A stretch of 64,000 nt of DNA from Plecoglossus altivelis (Eukaryota > Chordata > Actinopteri > Osmeriformes > Plecoglossidae), in the NCBI GenBank assembly GCA_036571765.1, contig BROE01000020.1:14013918-14077917 (forward strand), given 5' to 3'. Shown in pieces: positions 24,201 through 39,200 of this stretch. The stretch's first letter is position 1. Every line of letters starts with the position of its first letter. The notes below the pieces were generated by a model. The model worked only from the letters and a program-made list of their open reading frames with translations, ran no database searches and was not told the origin of the DNA. The position numbers and the translations under genes were made by a program.

Positions 24201-27200
24201 AGACCTGAGAGAGACATAATGGAGACCTAAGCCTGGTGTGATGTTGTCATTTCTTGTCAGACGTCTGGTTTTCTCTCCCAATCTGCGGACGGATAATGCT
24301 CATGAAATGCTAATGATAAAAGCCAGAACTCAATAGAATTGAGTCACTCTGTTTATGCAGAGACCGACTAAACACTTTCTTCATCGATGGCAAATCTTTT
24401 TGCCAACCTTACCAGGCTTTTTTGTACTATGCCTCTCCAATCTTAATGGAAATCTATCCTGTCTGCATTCATTCTTTTGGTTTGTCATTTAAAGATTTAA
24501 GTATCTCAGATAAAGAGAGAACTTAGTTTCTGTGTCTCAGAGACAATTTCTTTCAGATCTTAAAATGGAGATGTCATCCTTGTCATTCAAGCAAGCGGCT
24601 GTAGATAATTGTTTTGGTTTTAGAGAACTGTACATCCTCTTATCATATTCTAAATGGCTGTCGTTTGACAGCTAGTCTATGTGGCAGGTGTGAACTATCT
24701 TTGACCCTCAACAAGGTTTTACTTTAACGCCAACTATTTGTTGTAAGTATGCAGTAGACTGTCAGTAAGGTCCGCACATTCATACGTCTTCAAGATGTAT
24801 GAAGATAGTTCCAAATACAATGGACACATAGCAGTGATCTACACATGGCCAGACACCCCTGAGCCCCATTAGGGTGTGCTTGAAGCCTGACCTCATTCCA
24901 TCAGTCCTCATAGGACGTTGCCTCTCAGACGGAAAGACACGAAGCACATCCCTCTGCTGGTTCTTATTTCACCTAAAATATGCCTACTTTCTAGCTATTG
25001 AGCTGTCCATTTTTGGCTGTGCTGTATTATATTCACCTAGAAGTATGTTTGAGATCACTAGTAGAAAGAAAAAATACTTTCCTGAACTCAAGAGAGCTAA
25101 GGGGAATTTTAAAGCCTCTGTAAACCTCTTTTCCATACCTAATAAACATTTTAGTATCACTTCAAATATAATCAGAACTTGCCAACACTGTACATTATGG
25201 TTACATGAACTATTATGTACATTACATAGCAACGCCTTTAATAAAAACAATATAAGTTGCATGGCAGTTAATGTAACCCTGATGCAATGTCCTGTTGCCC
25301 AAAAATCTCTCCTCTCGATTTAATGTTAACGTTACTGGAGACAGTCGTGCTTAGCCAATGATAAGTGGCTATCACTCTTCTCAAAGATAGTGGTGACCTG
25401 CTACTGTCAGCGATCTGTGAGCCTTAGATGTTGCTGCTAAGGTCCTGACTTCAATGAGCTGTTTCTGACCTGTTGTCACTGTAGGTATGGAGTTGCTCTT
25501 AGCCATCTATCTCTTGGATATAAGTGACCTATCCTAATGATGTGCTTGCTAACGAACTCCTTGCTAAGAGGTGACATTAACCAGAAGCTGGACTTACTTC
25601 ATTCCAAGTCTCTCCTCAGTTGGCCAGCTCCCAGGTTTGAAAGAGCGGGAAACTGTTTCATTCTCTTCCCTCATAGAACAGAATGTATTTATGGCCTCCT
25701 TTCTCCTCACACAAGGACCCGGAGATTATTTTTGCAGACTTGGGGATGTTGGACGTGTTCTGCGGCCAACACCCTCGAACAGGAAGCCACGGTTTCTATG
25801 AAAGTCCACGAGATGGAAGCAGATAGCGCCAAGGGAAAACAATATTTTGGCTGGAGCTTATTCTGGTGGTCAATTAGACTCCAATGGCTGTTTGATTTAG
25901 CACTTCCTCTACCTGCTTTGTGTGTTTGAGGCTGATTTGTGGAACACAATGACCCCTGATTAAAGATTGAGCTCAGCCTTTGCGACTGCCATGGCGCCAC
26001 TCCTTATCAGATGTCCGCTGCAGAGGACTGCACTGCCTGTTCTCCTGCTTCGAACCAAAAAAGTGGACATGGTTGTGTGGTTCAGATGTTTGATTCTATA
26101 CCAGTACATGTTTAAGGACAGTTTTTGTCTGTATAGCACAGTAGCTCATTGGGATATACTGGGGCTGTACTGCTGAGAGGCAAAGTGTGCTTTTTACCTA
26201 TAAAAATGTTTACAAATGACAAAAGTGTTAAGCGCTGCTCATATTTCCAATGAGTGAGAAATTGTGTGGATTTATTATGTCCCCAGGCTGTGACGTGGCG
26301 ATTTTAGTGTATGGCAGGCAAGGACTACTGTTAATTCTTACATGGCAGGTACCAGACCAGGAAACAGTGGCCTGCTTTCTATACTGCTCTATTCTCAGTA
26401 CCCTTTCCCCATTGAAACATTTCCTGGTGAACATTGTATATAAATAAGAGTGTTTGCTTGTCTTTCCTCCACCCTGTCCTGTAGTCTGGAAAGCAAGGTT
26501 GGGTTACAGGCAGTTCATTGCATGATGAGGAATGTCTGAGTGAAGCTGATAAGGCCTGCAAGACGTGCGTAGTTACGTAAAAATCTCATCTGACATTAGC
26601 TCCAATGTAGAAACAGTCCAGTGTAGACAGGAAAGAGAGTCATTTAGCAAAGACGGTAAGCTTCAATAGATCAAGATTATATATTTCTTTGGTTATATAA
26701 TATCAAGCCTGCCCGTAGGAACATTATCTTTAAAGTTTTGAAATAGTCTATGTTAACCAACCAGTATCCACATCACCCTGGGCCTGTCTCCATGGTAACA
26801 TAAATTAACAAAAAAAAGCCTTTTAGTTGCATAATCCTATGTATAGACCAACTAGGGGCTGTTGTTTGAACCGCAAGGAACATACTTCTATAGATTTGTA
26901 TTACTCAATGTGTAGAGGACAGTACAAGTCCCTCTAGGATGCAACAAATATGACAAATTGATCATTAGATGTCATTCTAGAGACACTATGGAGAGAGAAA
27001 TGTCTGGATTCTGATTCTCATATCCCAGAACGAGTCAGCCATGTCAATTTAACGCTACTCCAGAGTACATGGCTGGTAGCAATCTCTGGGATCTCAGTTC
27101 TGTTTGCTTGATGTTGTTTTAATGGCACAAAGCTTCTGAACATCTAGCTTGATCAACACCAAAGCCTTTAAGGCAGCCATATTGCAGCAATATAAAGCTT

Positions 27201-30200
27201 GGAAATCTATGGTGTTCCCATGAACTGGTGAGTGTAGCTGGGTCTTTGTCACAAGGCCACATTACAGCAGCAGCCAGACTGGGGGTTTGGTGTTGCAGCT
27301 TGCTCTGGTGACTATTGTTAAGCCATAGGGGGTCAGTAGTTCAGCGCTGGAAGACTTCAGACCACACAGGTCTCGCTCCAGCAGCCTAGCCTAATGAGGC
27401 TGATTAATGTCTTTGTCAAGCGCCATTCTGTGGTCCAGCTCAGGAAATGGGCAGAGGCCAAAAAGTCTGTCTCTTAATATGACCTGAAGGGGGAGAATAT
27501 AAGCACTAACCTAGTGTCTAATTGCATTGGTTGATGTCGAAATGTAAAATATCCAACATCTTGTGTAACTGCTTAATTAGTTTCCGCTGTATGGGTCAGG
27601 GGATGTCTAAGACCATGGAAAAGAGAAAATAACTCCTAGAAGAACTATGGTCTTAAAAGTTGTACGTGTGATAGCGCAGGGTGGATGCTGGATGGTGGGC
27701 TAACTCATTGAGACATAGAAGGTGATCTCCTCGGATGCTATCTTCCCTCACATCCTCAGTCATTGTGTGGAAGCTGTCCTCCCTCACATCCTCAGACGCT
27801 GTGTGGACGCTGTCTTCCCTCACATCCTCAGATGCTGTGTAGACGCTGTCTTTCCTCACATCCTCAGATGCTGTGTGGATGCTGTCCTCCCTCACATCCA
27901 CAGCTCACACCTGGCTCACATCTGGCCCAGGTTGGGCCTCTGCAAGTGTCTCAAGCTTGCTGGATATGTATTTATGTACAGTGTCTATGACAGAGGAAAG
28001 ATGAAATGTCAACTATGTTTGATATGATCATCTGCTAGAATTAGATCTCCTCTATCGTCTCTCATACAATTTATGTGGTCCTTTTTAAAATGGGTAATGA
28101 TCATTTACAAGCAGTCGAAGGATGTTAAAATGCTAACATTTTACTCTGCACTTTGGGGCTTCATTTTAATAGGCAACTCTTTGATAGGTGTCATAAAAGG
28201 CTTACTAAATGAGAACTAAAGCTCTCCTATAACATGGGGGGATTGCTGTATCCGTTTCCTGAACTTGCTTAAGCCATTTTGAAGAACATTCCTGGCCATG
28301 TACATATTCTTTTAAAATGTATTTCCTACAATGGAAGGAAGTGCATGACACTAAATTGTAGGTGATCTAAAAGTGGCTGCAGAGCTAGTTTTGGAGCTTA
28401 GATATGACACCCAGAAAAACAAACATACACACACACATTATGTAAATTCAGCAGCCATTTACAGGTCAAATCTGGACTTGCCATTTGTAAGGGAACATTC
28501 ACATCCGAACATTCTTCCAAATAAAAGAACAGTGAGCAGTGTGTCTGCACTCACCAAGCTGGTGGCAAGCATGATCCTGTTTTGTGGAAAATGAAAAATG
28601 GGGTAACCACTCTTGATTATGAGATACATTTTTCACTTTCTGTGGATAAGACCCAATTTGGTGTCCCAGTTGTATTATCTGCTGTCTTATTTAATGTGTA
28701 AATATTGTGCGTCCAGAAAGCCCAAAACAACAACAATGACAGAAACCACATTTTCCTCCTCAGCTTAAGAGATTTATTTTGAGCTCTAGAGCCAAATCCC
28801 ATTTTCCTCATGCATTTTAAAGATGAATATTTGAATTCAGAATGACTGAAGAGAATGGTACCGTAACCACCGTCACTTGAAATGCCTTAACTTCAAGCAG
28901 ATTTTCTTCTTATTTGAACATGTTCCTACTTAGTTGGTTTGGCATCGCGTTAGCAAGACAAAGACAGAGGCCATGGCCTAAAGAAAGATTCAAGTACCCT
29001 TTAGCCTTCCGCACACCACTATTTAACAGTACATCATCCCCATGATTCTGGTTAAGTGAGAGTTGCTAAATAATTTACCTAATTTCTGAACTCTTGGTGG
29101 TCCTGAGTGTGACTCTGACGATTCTCAGAGACACGAGTCTTAGAGTGGAGAGACCAAAGGCCCACACGCAAAGGTTGTACACGAACCAAATATTTAAAGA
29201 ATCTTCCGGCGGTTACACTTTCATCCCCAGAGAAAAATTGAAATATATTTTATTGGCATTAGTACAGCCTACTGTACAGTACATGTAACCTTTGAGACAT
29301 ATATATGTTGTCATAAATTCTAGAGACTGCAATGGTGCTGTTGTCTTGTGGCCCAAGGGGCATTTTACGCTTCTGCCACCTCAGGATAGTGCAAACTCCA
29401 AAGCTTTGCTTCAGGGATGTCCTTGTCATTTCTAAGTCCTTCATCTTATGGTTAAATCTTAAGATTTTCTCAAAAGATTGCCCTGTCCCCCTGATGACAA
29501 GTCATGAATGTCAACATCCCCTGTTAAACTAGGCAGAGACCGCTGGTTTGATGGCCAGTGATTGGCTCCCTGTCAAGACTAAGCAAAAGATTGAGAAGCA
29601 TAAAAGGAGCCTCTCTTATTTCCTTTTCATTTCCTGATTCTGGGGTAATTCTCCATTATCCATCAAATATTCCTTCACATGTCTTTGAAGCGTACTCAGG
29701 TTGTGTATAACGGTGTGTACCTTTTTGGATGAGCCGTGATTGACTTTTCTCATTTTAGCTGGCCAATAATAGAAACTCACCAGTAGGTTGTCCTTTGAAG
29801 GTTCAGGGCTCTCAGAATAGGAGATCACACACAGACAGCTTTCATTATTGCAAGGAGGAAGGGGATCCTTCAGGATGAACATCCTGTTTTTCACCGTGCT
29901 TCATTAACTTCAGATGCATCGTGGGGCCATGCTGAAACTTTTTAACATTAAAACTAGGTTAATGTCGGACACACCTGGAGTTTGCAGTGGCGGACAGATT
30001 AGACTGGGACTTGCAGGCCAATGGAAAAGGCCACGTTTGGTGCCAAGGACCTAATGAGGATGCTTTGGACCTCTTCCTTGTGTTAGAAACACACAATCAT
30101 ATCAAAATGCTTGTGGTTGATTCCTGACTTAGTGGCTTGTGGAACAGCTTTCTGTGCTGCTCTCACAGGAGACCCAGTGGTGCCGAGTACCTCTCTCCTT

Positions 30201-30245
30201 CTGGCTGCAGACCTCCACGTCACAGGGACAAAGAGGGAGGAGGAG

Positions 30246-30278
<33 letters not shown>

Positions 30279-33200
30279 GGGGGGGGGTGAGAAAGTGAGC
30301 GAGAGAGGGAAAGGCCTGGAAGAAGAGGTAGATGGGAAGAGGGAACTATAACAGAAACCTGAGTGTGATAACCGACGCCATGGAAACCGACAGCCCAAGC
30401 TGAGAATGTGGTGTCTGAGTCATAGAGTTCTACCCCAACTCACAGCAGGATCTAAAGACCAGTGTCTACCATCAAAGACACGACAGCCAAACTCTTATCA
30501 CCTGTCTTACATGGACATGTCAGAATCGCTGGCCTGCTTTGCCAGATATACTGCACAACATCAGCGGTCTGGGTCACGATCACCAGAGTGTGATCTAGTA
30601 GACATGTTATGTGCACAATCAATAAGACATACTGTACTAGTCCTATGTAGTCTGAAGTGGTCATCCATCAATCCGGAACTACAACAGTGAGTTGGCTGGC
30701 TCACATACCGTGTACCTGTCGCTGTTGCCAAACAGTTTGTGTCTGTGTTTGCAAACCAGGCTTGGCTGTCACCCCGGCTCACGTCAACTGGGCTTGTTTG
30801 CTTGTTGTCTCTAGTGGTTGTGCATGTGGACTTATCGGAAGGGAATATGCATGGCTGGTGTGCCAAATGTGGGCGGCGTTCCAGGGAGCATACCCCCCCC
30901 TCACTCTTCCCCAACAACCCTCCCCCCTCCCCTTCCCCCCAACAACCCCTCCCCAGGGGACAAAACGGAAATGACAAGGCAATCGCCATTCTGTCAGTGT
31001 CGCCACGGCAGCAGGGGCCAAGGCAAGGTTATTTATCTCCAAGGTTAATGGGATGGTGTCTTCGAGAAAGGTGCTGGATGGAGACAAACATGTGCCTGTT
31101 TTACTTAAGCCAAAGAGAAACACCGAAAGAAGTGACACGTTGGTGAAGGCAGCTTGTTGAACATCCTGTTTAATGCTGAGCCCTTTCTGCCTTAAAAATA
31201 TCCTTTATTGATGAGCCACAGGAAAGCATGGATGTATAATTTTGTGTCTTGCCATCTGCGTCACGCATCTACGGGCGATAATGTTGATGGGTCTGGGTTT
31301 CAACTGCCTGTTAGGAGACACTAGACAAATGTCTGGTTAAAACGTAATGTGGTCGAGCTATAAATTGCTGTGCAGCCTTTAAGTTATTGAGGCTGGCCAT
31401 CATGTAGATAGAGATTATTATCCTCTCTGCTTTCAATGAGAGCTGAGACTTGTTAATGGGCTGTTTACATCTCCATTCAGTATGGTAATGATAGGGGTCA
31501 ACATTAATGTATAGTTAGAATGACTCTCTGCAGACCTTCTGGAACTGTGCTCCAGGATGCAGATGGGGGCTGGACCACAGTTTGATGAGCCTATTTTTTA
31601 TTTATTAACTCCTAGCTCTATTACTGTCCTCATTTGAGAAAATGAGGGTCATTATCAGAGGCTTGCCTGGTGTTGAAGTTCCAGCTATTCTATATGTGTT
31701 TGGTATCTCTGTGCCTCTTCCCTACGAGGTGTGTGTCTGTGTGGTTGTTCTTGTGTGTGTTTGTTTTGTGTAGAGTGCATGGTGCGTGCAGTGTGTAATT
31801 GAGCATGTAGGAGGAGAGATTTGTGGTGTCATGTCGCCCTCTGAGGACCTAAGCCTCACATGGACAGCCTGCGGGCTCACCTCATCCAATCGCCATCTCA
31901 ACTTGAATTATCCACACCATTTAGCCCTTCCCCTAGTTCAGCGCTGCTGGGTCGCAGAATGAGCAAGCAGCTGTGTGCGGGCCAGTGGAGACTATGGGAC
32001 AGGCTCCCTGCATGCTACACTGACTCCTACATGATATATGCCGTGTGACTGTTGGCGCCTTAGTCCACCGTTTAGTGTTTGGCAAGGTTCAACACGTCAG
32101 CATTGGGAGAGGCAGCATGAGCCCGCGGCCATGACACAGCGTAACCTGTGGAGGGATTTCAAGGCTTGGTCGAAGGTCAGATGCAACGGTGTGTGTGGTC
32201 AGTCTCTGCCACTCATGATAATGTAGTACCTGGGAATTTAATCAACCTTCCTTAAATTATTCATGTACATTTTCACATCACATCTTGTAGTAGGCTGCAG
32301 GTCCCAGATTTGTTCTCCGGAATTTGGTCCTTTTTTCTCATGCCAGATTTGAGGCATAACCAACTAACTCTGGTTAATTAACCTTGTCTGTCATGGCTGT
32401 GCCATACATTTGAGGTGTCACTTACCCTGCTGATAAGAAAAAGGTTTCTTTGTTAGTCCGCTGAACTAAGGGCTATTTTTTCTTCCTTTTGTCTTTCCAG
32501 TGTTGGTGTGTAGAACAGGTTGGTCTATTTGCAACTCTTGTCATGCAAGAGTTAATGGAAGCCTTTCTCAACACCTTAGTGTCGTTGCTCGTCTACAGAA
32601 CAAATGGTCATGGGCAGACAGAGGCTTGAAGAATAGAGACAGTGAACTAGAACTCCAGCAATGGCATGTCTTCCAAGTGAGAGCACCGAAACACTGAAGC
32701 CTTCAGTACCTGTGAAGCCCTCATCCTTCTCTGTGAGTCCTACTGTCTGGGAGGCCTTCACTCTGACAGCCAGGGACAAACCCAATTGGGGCATTGAGTG
32801 ATTCAGTTATCTAACATCTAAGAGGAATGTGAACAGAGTCACTGGTTTTTCTTATTAACTGAATGCTTTTATTGCAATTTGTACAAACTGAAAGAATTCT
32901 TTAGATTTCACCATGGCTTTTTTAGCCATTGTTTTGTGAATATGTCTACTATATAAAGACACAGCACTTGAACAACTTATCTTTTTCAAGAAGTTCCCCA
33001 TGCTGCTGGTAAAGCTTTCTGATTACAAGGTCTTTTGTAGATAGCTTGCTGAGCCAATACCAGTGTCAAGGTCTCAGAGAGGGTTACTTATCACACTAGC
33101 AGGGCCTACCTATGCCTAGAGGTGTGAGCAAAGACCCCCAAAAAAGCCAAATAACGTCACAATAAAGATTTCCCGTCATTTTGATGCCGGTGTCAGTCTT

Positions 33201-36200
33201 TTGCTTCTGGGATGAAACTCTTCCATGTGTAACACTTAAAGAGCATGAAAAATGGAAGAAGCACTTGAGGCATATACTATCTCCCATTCACCAGCATAAT
33301 GTGCTTAAATTATTTCCAATATATTCTGAGAGGAGAGGTGAAGCTTCAAAGAACATAGCAGGAAGAAACGATGAGGTGAGAAGAGTTCTTGCCATAATGA
33401 ATTACTTCTTGGGGGAATACCTGGGCTATGACAGGAACATAATCTTCTCACTCCATAATGTAGTCCGGGCTGTCGGAGTGAGTCCAAGGGAGGAAAAAGT
33501 CAGACTTGTGAAATCGTCTCACCTGCCCGGTTGAGAAATAATTAGTTGGGGATCTGAATTGGCGAGAGGTTGTGTGCTGCTTTGGCCCCTTGAAGAGCCA
33601 GGTCAAGGCCTACACATGACCTGTGGACAGGTCATGGTTAACATAACCTTTTAGTTACAGTTACTGACAACACTTAAACTGGGTGGGACTTCACGTATGG
33701 CTTTCATATCTGAGCTGTGAAGAGAAATGGTACCTAGAGAGGATGTAAGAGACGCTTTGCTTAATTCCTCTGTTTCATCTGTGTGTGGTGATGTGTGATG
33801 GTGTGTGGAGGTGTGTTGGTGTTTAGCTTTTGTGTCTGATCATTCTATCATACTACATTAACAACAGAAGTATTGCGTTGAGTAATTATCAAAGGACCAG
33901 CCAAAGTAGAATGAAGCTCTCTAAGGCTTTCAGGCTTGCTGAAAGACGAGATGTATCAGGGACTAATCATGCCATGCAATTACACTTTGACTGAGAGGCA
34001 CAAGAAATAAATTCTCAAAAATGGCCATTTGAAAAACAGTTCTGAAAATTTTTGTTTTGATGATTAAACAGGTGGTTTAACCAGACTTAACTCTGTGTGG
34101 CTCCTGTACTCACTGGTCTGTTACCATGCTGGGAAGACATACTAACTTGATTGAAGCTGTTCAAACCAAACCATGACGATTAATTACACAGTATACAGCA
34201 ATTTGGCCTGTTTCAAGCATCACAATCCCACCTGATGTAGAAGTGTTCCTTTACCCCTGGGATACTGGCAAGCATAGCCAGTGAAATTAGAGGCTGATGG
34301 ATGGCATGTAGACAGATTAATGGACTGCTCCGCAACCCGCACTTATCTGATTCTAGCTGTGCTCCTCCCTTTCTCTGTTACTATAAAGGCCAAAATTATC
34401 TTGGAGCTAGTAAATGGAATGTAATCTATTCCTGAATGAAAAATTACCACAGGATTACAGTGTTGGCAATTGCTTTTGGACTAAAGTGATGTGCATAAAA
34501 TTTGTACTTAAGTGATTTCAGCATATGGCGTATCACTCCCTTTTATATGTGGAAAGCTACTAACTAGCAATGAAGATGCTTCTCTGCCAATGATGAACTT
34601 CTTGGTAAACATGTAACAAGTTTGTATGGAGCGTCTCCATGTAACTGGCATGAGGTCTTTTACACGCTGTCATTTGGGCTGCTTCAGTAGAGAGCTCATG
34701 CTTACTAGGGTCTTTTAGAATATCTGCACATGGGGCCCAACACTCATGCACACATACGGATACCAAACAGCCATTATCCTTTGATCTGACATCTTCGCAG
34801 GGAGCGCTGTAGAGGACGGTCTCCTTGCAAACAAAGCCTTCTGTCTTGGAGGGCAATATTGACATAACGCCCAGTACAGTGTGACGCCTCCTCCAATGTC
34901 AGCGTTTCTCGTATCCAGCTGACCCAGATCCAGACGTATTTAACATATCAGTCCATAGCTGCCTCCTTATTAGCAAGAGGAAAGGGTTTAGAGTGATCTA
35001 AGACTGTGTGACTCATCTTAACGCTATCATTAACCTCCCATGACATTTCTCTCAAACCCACCGGGCATGTCTCTGGCAAGTGTTTACCTGGGCATGTGTA
35101 TTACAGTATTTTCTTTGTGGGGCAGTTATGGTTATGGCTGATCTCTGATCAGTCTGTAAGCTCACAGCTCACAGTCCCAGACACTGTTGCCCTCCCGAGT
35201 AGAATTGACCTGTGTTGGCACCACCCACGGAACAGCCTGTTGGTATGCTAACTGAGAGCGGTTTGGCAGCTTGTCACTGTTGATCACACACATAGTATCT
35301 CTTGTGGCAGGGTTTTCTGTGGTTGGACTGTGGCTAGGTGACCTGGAGGTAAACTCAGGCTTGATGGTTGAATTGCAAACCTTAGTACAGTTCATAGTCA
35401 TAGATACAAATGCTGTGATAGTTACGGTCTAATAACATCAGACTTCCTAACCGAGCAAGTGAGTGGCGTTGAACATGTTTCATCTGTCCTAGCAGTAGCA
35501 GTCATTTTGGGTGTCTGTGTTTTGATGCTGCCGTGCAAAGGTGTGGGGGGGAAGATTCTGGCCTGCAGGCACCAACATTTAGTTGAGATATCCATGCACG
35601 ATGAGCTCCTTTTTCATTAGGGATTGCTTTCCAGAAAGGTGAATTTGAGGCTGCTGCTCAAAAAAGCTGTTCCCATTTCCAAGTCCTCAAACAGCCTCCT
35701 GAGTGAATGTAGTCTTGCTTTTTGTTGCAGATCCATCTGTAGCTGAGTGTGCTTATATCAGGGATTAGCACAAGCAGGATCAGTTGTGGTACCCGTTAAT
35801 GAAGCTGAAGTGAGCTGGAAGGACAATGAGCAAGTTTAGAATAGAACCATTAAAACCAGTTAAGATCTTTTCCAGTGTCTGGATACTCTTTTCTCCAGTC
35901 ATGCAGCCTCTATGCATGTTGGCCCTGGGACCTGACAGACAAGCAGCACATTGAGGCATTACAACTGTTTGTAGGTGCCTGTGGGTGTGAGATATTAGAG
36001 TGACACTGGTCCAGACATATTGGTTACGCTAAAGTGATGACGGATGACTTCACTCCTGCTTGCTGATGCAGTCATTAGTGAGAAACGCAGGCCAGATCCA
36101 TAGTGCTGGCTTTTCTATGGAACCCAGACCTCACCAATCAATAAGCTTCCACGAGTTGTGTGGAGCAGGGGTTAGACAATTTATCCTAATTTAGCACAAT

Positions 36201-39200
36201 GGACAAATCTGAGCTGTGCTTGGGAGTCTTACCTCTTTAGCATGGGAAACAGCAGGCTAACAAATTCATTTTACAGATGACTTTGGATTTTGCACTGCTT
36301 GCTTGCGTGTGTGTACTCCTTTGAACGTGTTGATGCATGCAGGCCCACATTGAAACAGCTGCAGCTACAGTGTGTGTTCGGAAAGTTCCGGACAATCTTT
36401 TAAAAAATCGACTTTAAAAATCGACTAGAGTCATTCAGATTCATGTTATCTTTTGAGGAACGCTCTTTTTAACAGCTGTCTCATCCTCAAGGTTGCGTAC
36501 GTTTTTGCACACAGCATGACACCAAACAATCCTTCTTCAGGGGGGGTATAGTCGCAAATAAGACATTCTTACATCGTGTAAAAAATAAAAAAAAAGCAAA
36601 AAAAAAACTTGAAAGTGTTGCCCCATATCTGTAGGGAATGGGATCATATTTTTCAGCTTTAACCTCGAAATGTTAGAAAGCATGCAGGCTTCCCATTCGT
36701 CTGATCCTGCAGCCTTTTGTTGTTCCATTGGCCCATTGTAGCCCAGAACAGATCAAGAACACCCCTGTTGACTGTGGATTATTCTTTTGTAGAACCTCCG
36801 CAGTGGGGGCTAGAGGATTAAAAGAGCAGACAGTGGATCAGGGATGCTGGAGGAAGTTGCTGCCTGGCTCTCGCTGCACAGAAATTACCGGTGTGAAACC
36901 CTTTCTGTCTCACCCTCCCCTGTCCGTCAAGGGACTGACAGATCAGGAGGCTCTCCCAGGCTGCAGCCTAACTACTGCTGTGTTTGTGGAGAGGAGCGAA
37001 GTGCAGCAAGTCCAGCACGGTCATGCTCAGCTTAGTTCTGTAGAGCACATGATGCTGATGATAAAACCTCCTCTCTCTCTCTCTCTTTCTCTCTGTCCAG
37101 GGAGCCATGGGCCTGGGCGCTGGGCCTTTTCCTACCCAGAGTGTGGAGAGACTTACCAGTCACCAGTGGACATTGTGGACCGAGATGCCCAGGTGTCACA
37201 GGAGTGCCAGGAACTGACTCTGGATGGTTTCTCTGAAGAGTCCTCCAACAGGACCTCCATGAAGAACACTGGGAGGACAGGTGAGGCGTCTTGCTGTTGG
37301 ACGGAGCCATGTAAGGTCGGCTACATTTGGAATGTGGTCAGAGCTTTTGTCAAATATTAAAGAGTCCGCTTCTGATTATTTTGACAGACTCAACACATGT
37401 TTCAAAGCACACAGTGGGTGCATTTTCCTTTATTTAACCTTTCTCAGAAGTCTCAACTACTGCATGTTTTTCTGTCTGCCCAATTTGTTATGTGCAGAGA
37501 ATGGTGTGAAAAATGAGACTTGCTGCAACAGATATGTTGATGGTTTGCTATAGGTTTAATACCACTATTTGTAGTTAAGAGAAAGTTCATGCTGATCGAT
37601 TTAACAGCTTCCCCTTGGCCCTTGACTTGCTTCAAGCAGTTGATTGGCGACCATCCAGTAGCTCTTAACTCAACGTTTCCCAGGCAAAATTCTAACAACC
37701 ATCTAAGCAAATGCTGTAGGACTGGAGGCCCCTGAGACATTTGCATTGATCAAGGATTTACTTTCACACAGGCTCCCCTTTTTTCACAGGCTGTGATTCA
37801 AGGTCTTTTTGGCTTAGCGTCTAATTCCTGCTCCGCTGTTGAAGCGCTCGAACACAGGGCAACATCTTTAATGAAACTCCTAGGACCAGCAGGCCTGCCT
37901 GCCTGCCTGCCCGCCTGTCAGTCTGTCTGCCTGTCTGCTTGCCTGTCTAACTGTCTGGCTGCCTCCATTCCAGACTTCATGCAGGCTTGGTTGTCTGCCT
38001 ACCTGTCGGTTTGTCTGTCTACATGGCCGCTTGTTTACATGCTTGCCTGCCTGCCAGGTGCTATAGGGGATTACAGCTTCACATCAACAACGCCAGCAGA
38101 GCTTTTATAACCACGTTGAAGGATCGGTTTTCACTTTGGGGCTGTTTTCTAGTGTGATTGGAAGAGCCTGTCAAGCTGCTGGATCGCATGCCTTGCCTAG
38201 TGTGATGAGCCTCTTTATCTTAAGCATTGCTGGCTGTTTCCGCTGCCTGTATATCATCTCTCATTTTTCCACACGAAGCTCTACTCATCCCCTCTAAACA
38301 TTCAAATCGCTTCCCATCTCTCCGTATCTGACTGTCTCTTTCCTTTCCTCTCTCTCCCTCCCTACCTCTCGCTCTCGCTCTCTTTCATCTTTCTCCTCCT
38401 CTCTTTTGTCCTCTCCGACTCTCCCTTTCTGCCTGAGTCTCTCGTGTACACATCCCTGCGTGTTTGCCCTGTTCTCTGTGTTTACTGACATCCTGTGTTT
38501 GTTTGCGCTCACGCTCATCCCCCTCACTCGCTTTGTGTTGTGATTAAAAGAGGCCTCTCTATCTCATCTCGAGAGGCTGGCTAAACCCTGCAGTAACATG
38601 GCAGGATCATCTGCACAGAGCTAGGGGTCTAATCTGGCTAATGATGTCAACTGGAAAGATGATGAAGGCTTCTTTTGGATCTGTCTACACATAAAGAACA
38701 GGCATGGACAAGACCAAGCCTGACCAAGGCATGACCAGCACCAGCCAAAGTCTCAAGGACTGTCACTAAAAAGTACAGCAAACTACAGCAAACAGTCAGA
38801 CTGAGCCAGGTTGTTCACACCTTTCATGGCGTACTTACTAATTCCATTTTCCAAACACTGGTCCTCCAGAGAGCAAGCCAGAACATACAAAGCAAACGCA
38901 AAGTCATGTTCACTTCTCTAAAGTGTTGTAATGTGCTAAATGATAAAAGAGTTTTGATGTCATGAACCATTTATGATCTAGTAATTAAGATGTTTTCATA
39001 GCGTTATGGCAGAGTGAGCTGCTGAACGCTAGCCCTGCTTGAAGATATCTCAATGACAGTGTGCATTTATTGGAGGTAGTGGGGGTTAATTGAAAGCTTA
39101 AGTTCCTCCAAAGATTAATTTGTCACTGTAGGTTTTTTAAAGCTCTGAAACTCAGCAGAGGTTTTATAGCAGCAGAGTTTGACTTAAGGAACATTGTCTT

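Larger units (their letters stand above)
13484..37100 (+). other. ptprg: ptprg intron 2 (23.6 kb)
   Basis: This is the largest intron in the window, with a GTAAGT donor. The acceptor follows a (CT)n tract (37068-37097). Long 5' introns are typical of PTPRG. It contains a SINE (21683-22040), minisatellites at 15500-15619, 18790-19062 and 27729-27900, GT repeats at 21237-21281 and 30248-30287, G/C runs near 20362 and 20449-20482, and a small palindrome at 24779-24803. The open frames within it (up to 149 codons) match nothing I know. Stretches around 20140-20290 and 20810-20960 look like non-repetitive, homeodomain-motif-rich sequence and could be conserved elements, but that cannot be judged without alignment. 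Confidence 0.9.

Noticed and set aside
24874..25323. 149-codon open frame on + in intron 2
   Set aside because: No recognisable motif, AT-leaning composition, no splice context, and an equally open frame on the other strand. Most likely chance.
27653..27901. Minus-strand protein with DVREDS repeats
   Set aside because: Explained by a 36-bp minisatellite whose length is divisible by three. No other support.
33181..33534. 117-codon open frame on + in intron 2
   Set aside because: Composition looks superficially protein-like (Lys/Arg/Glu), but there is no homology I can name and no splice sites that fit.
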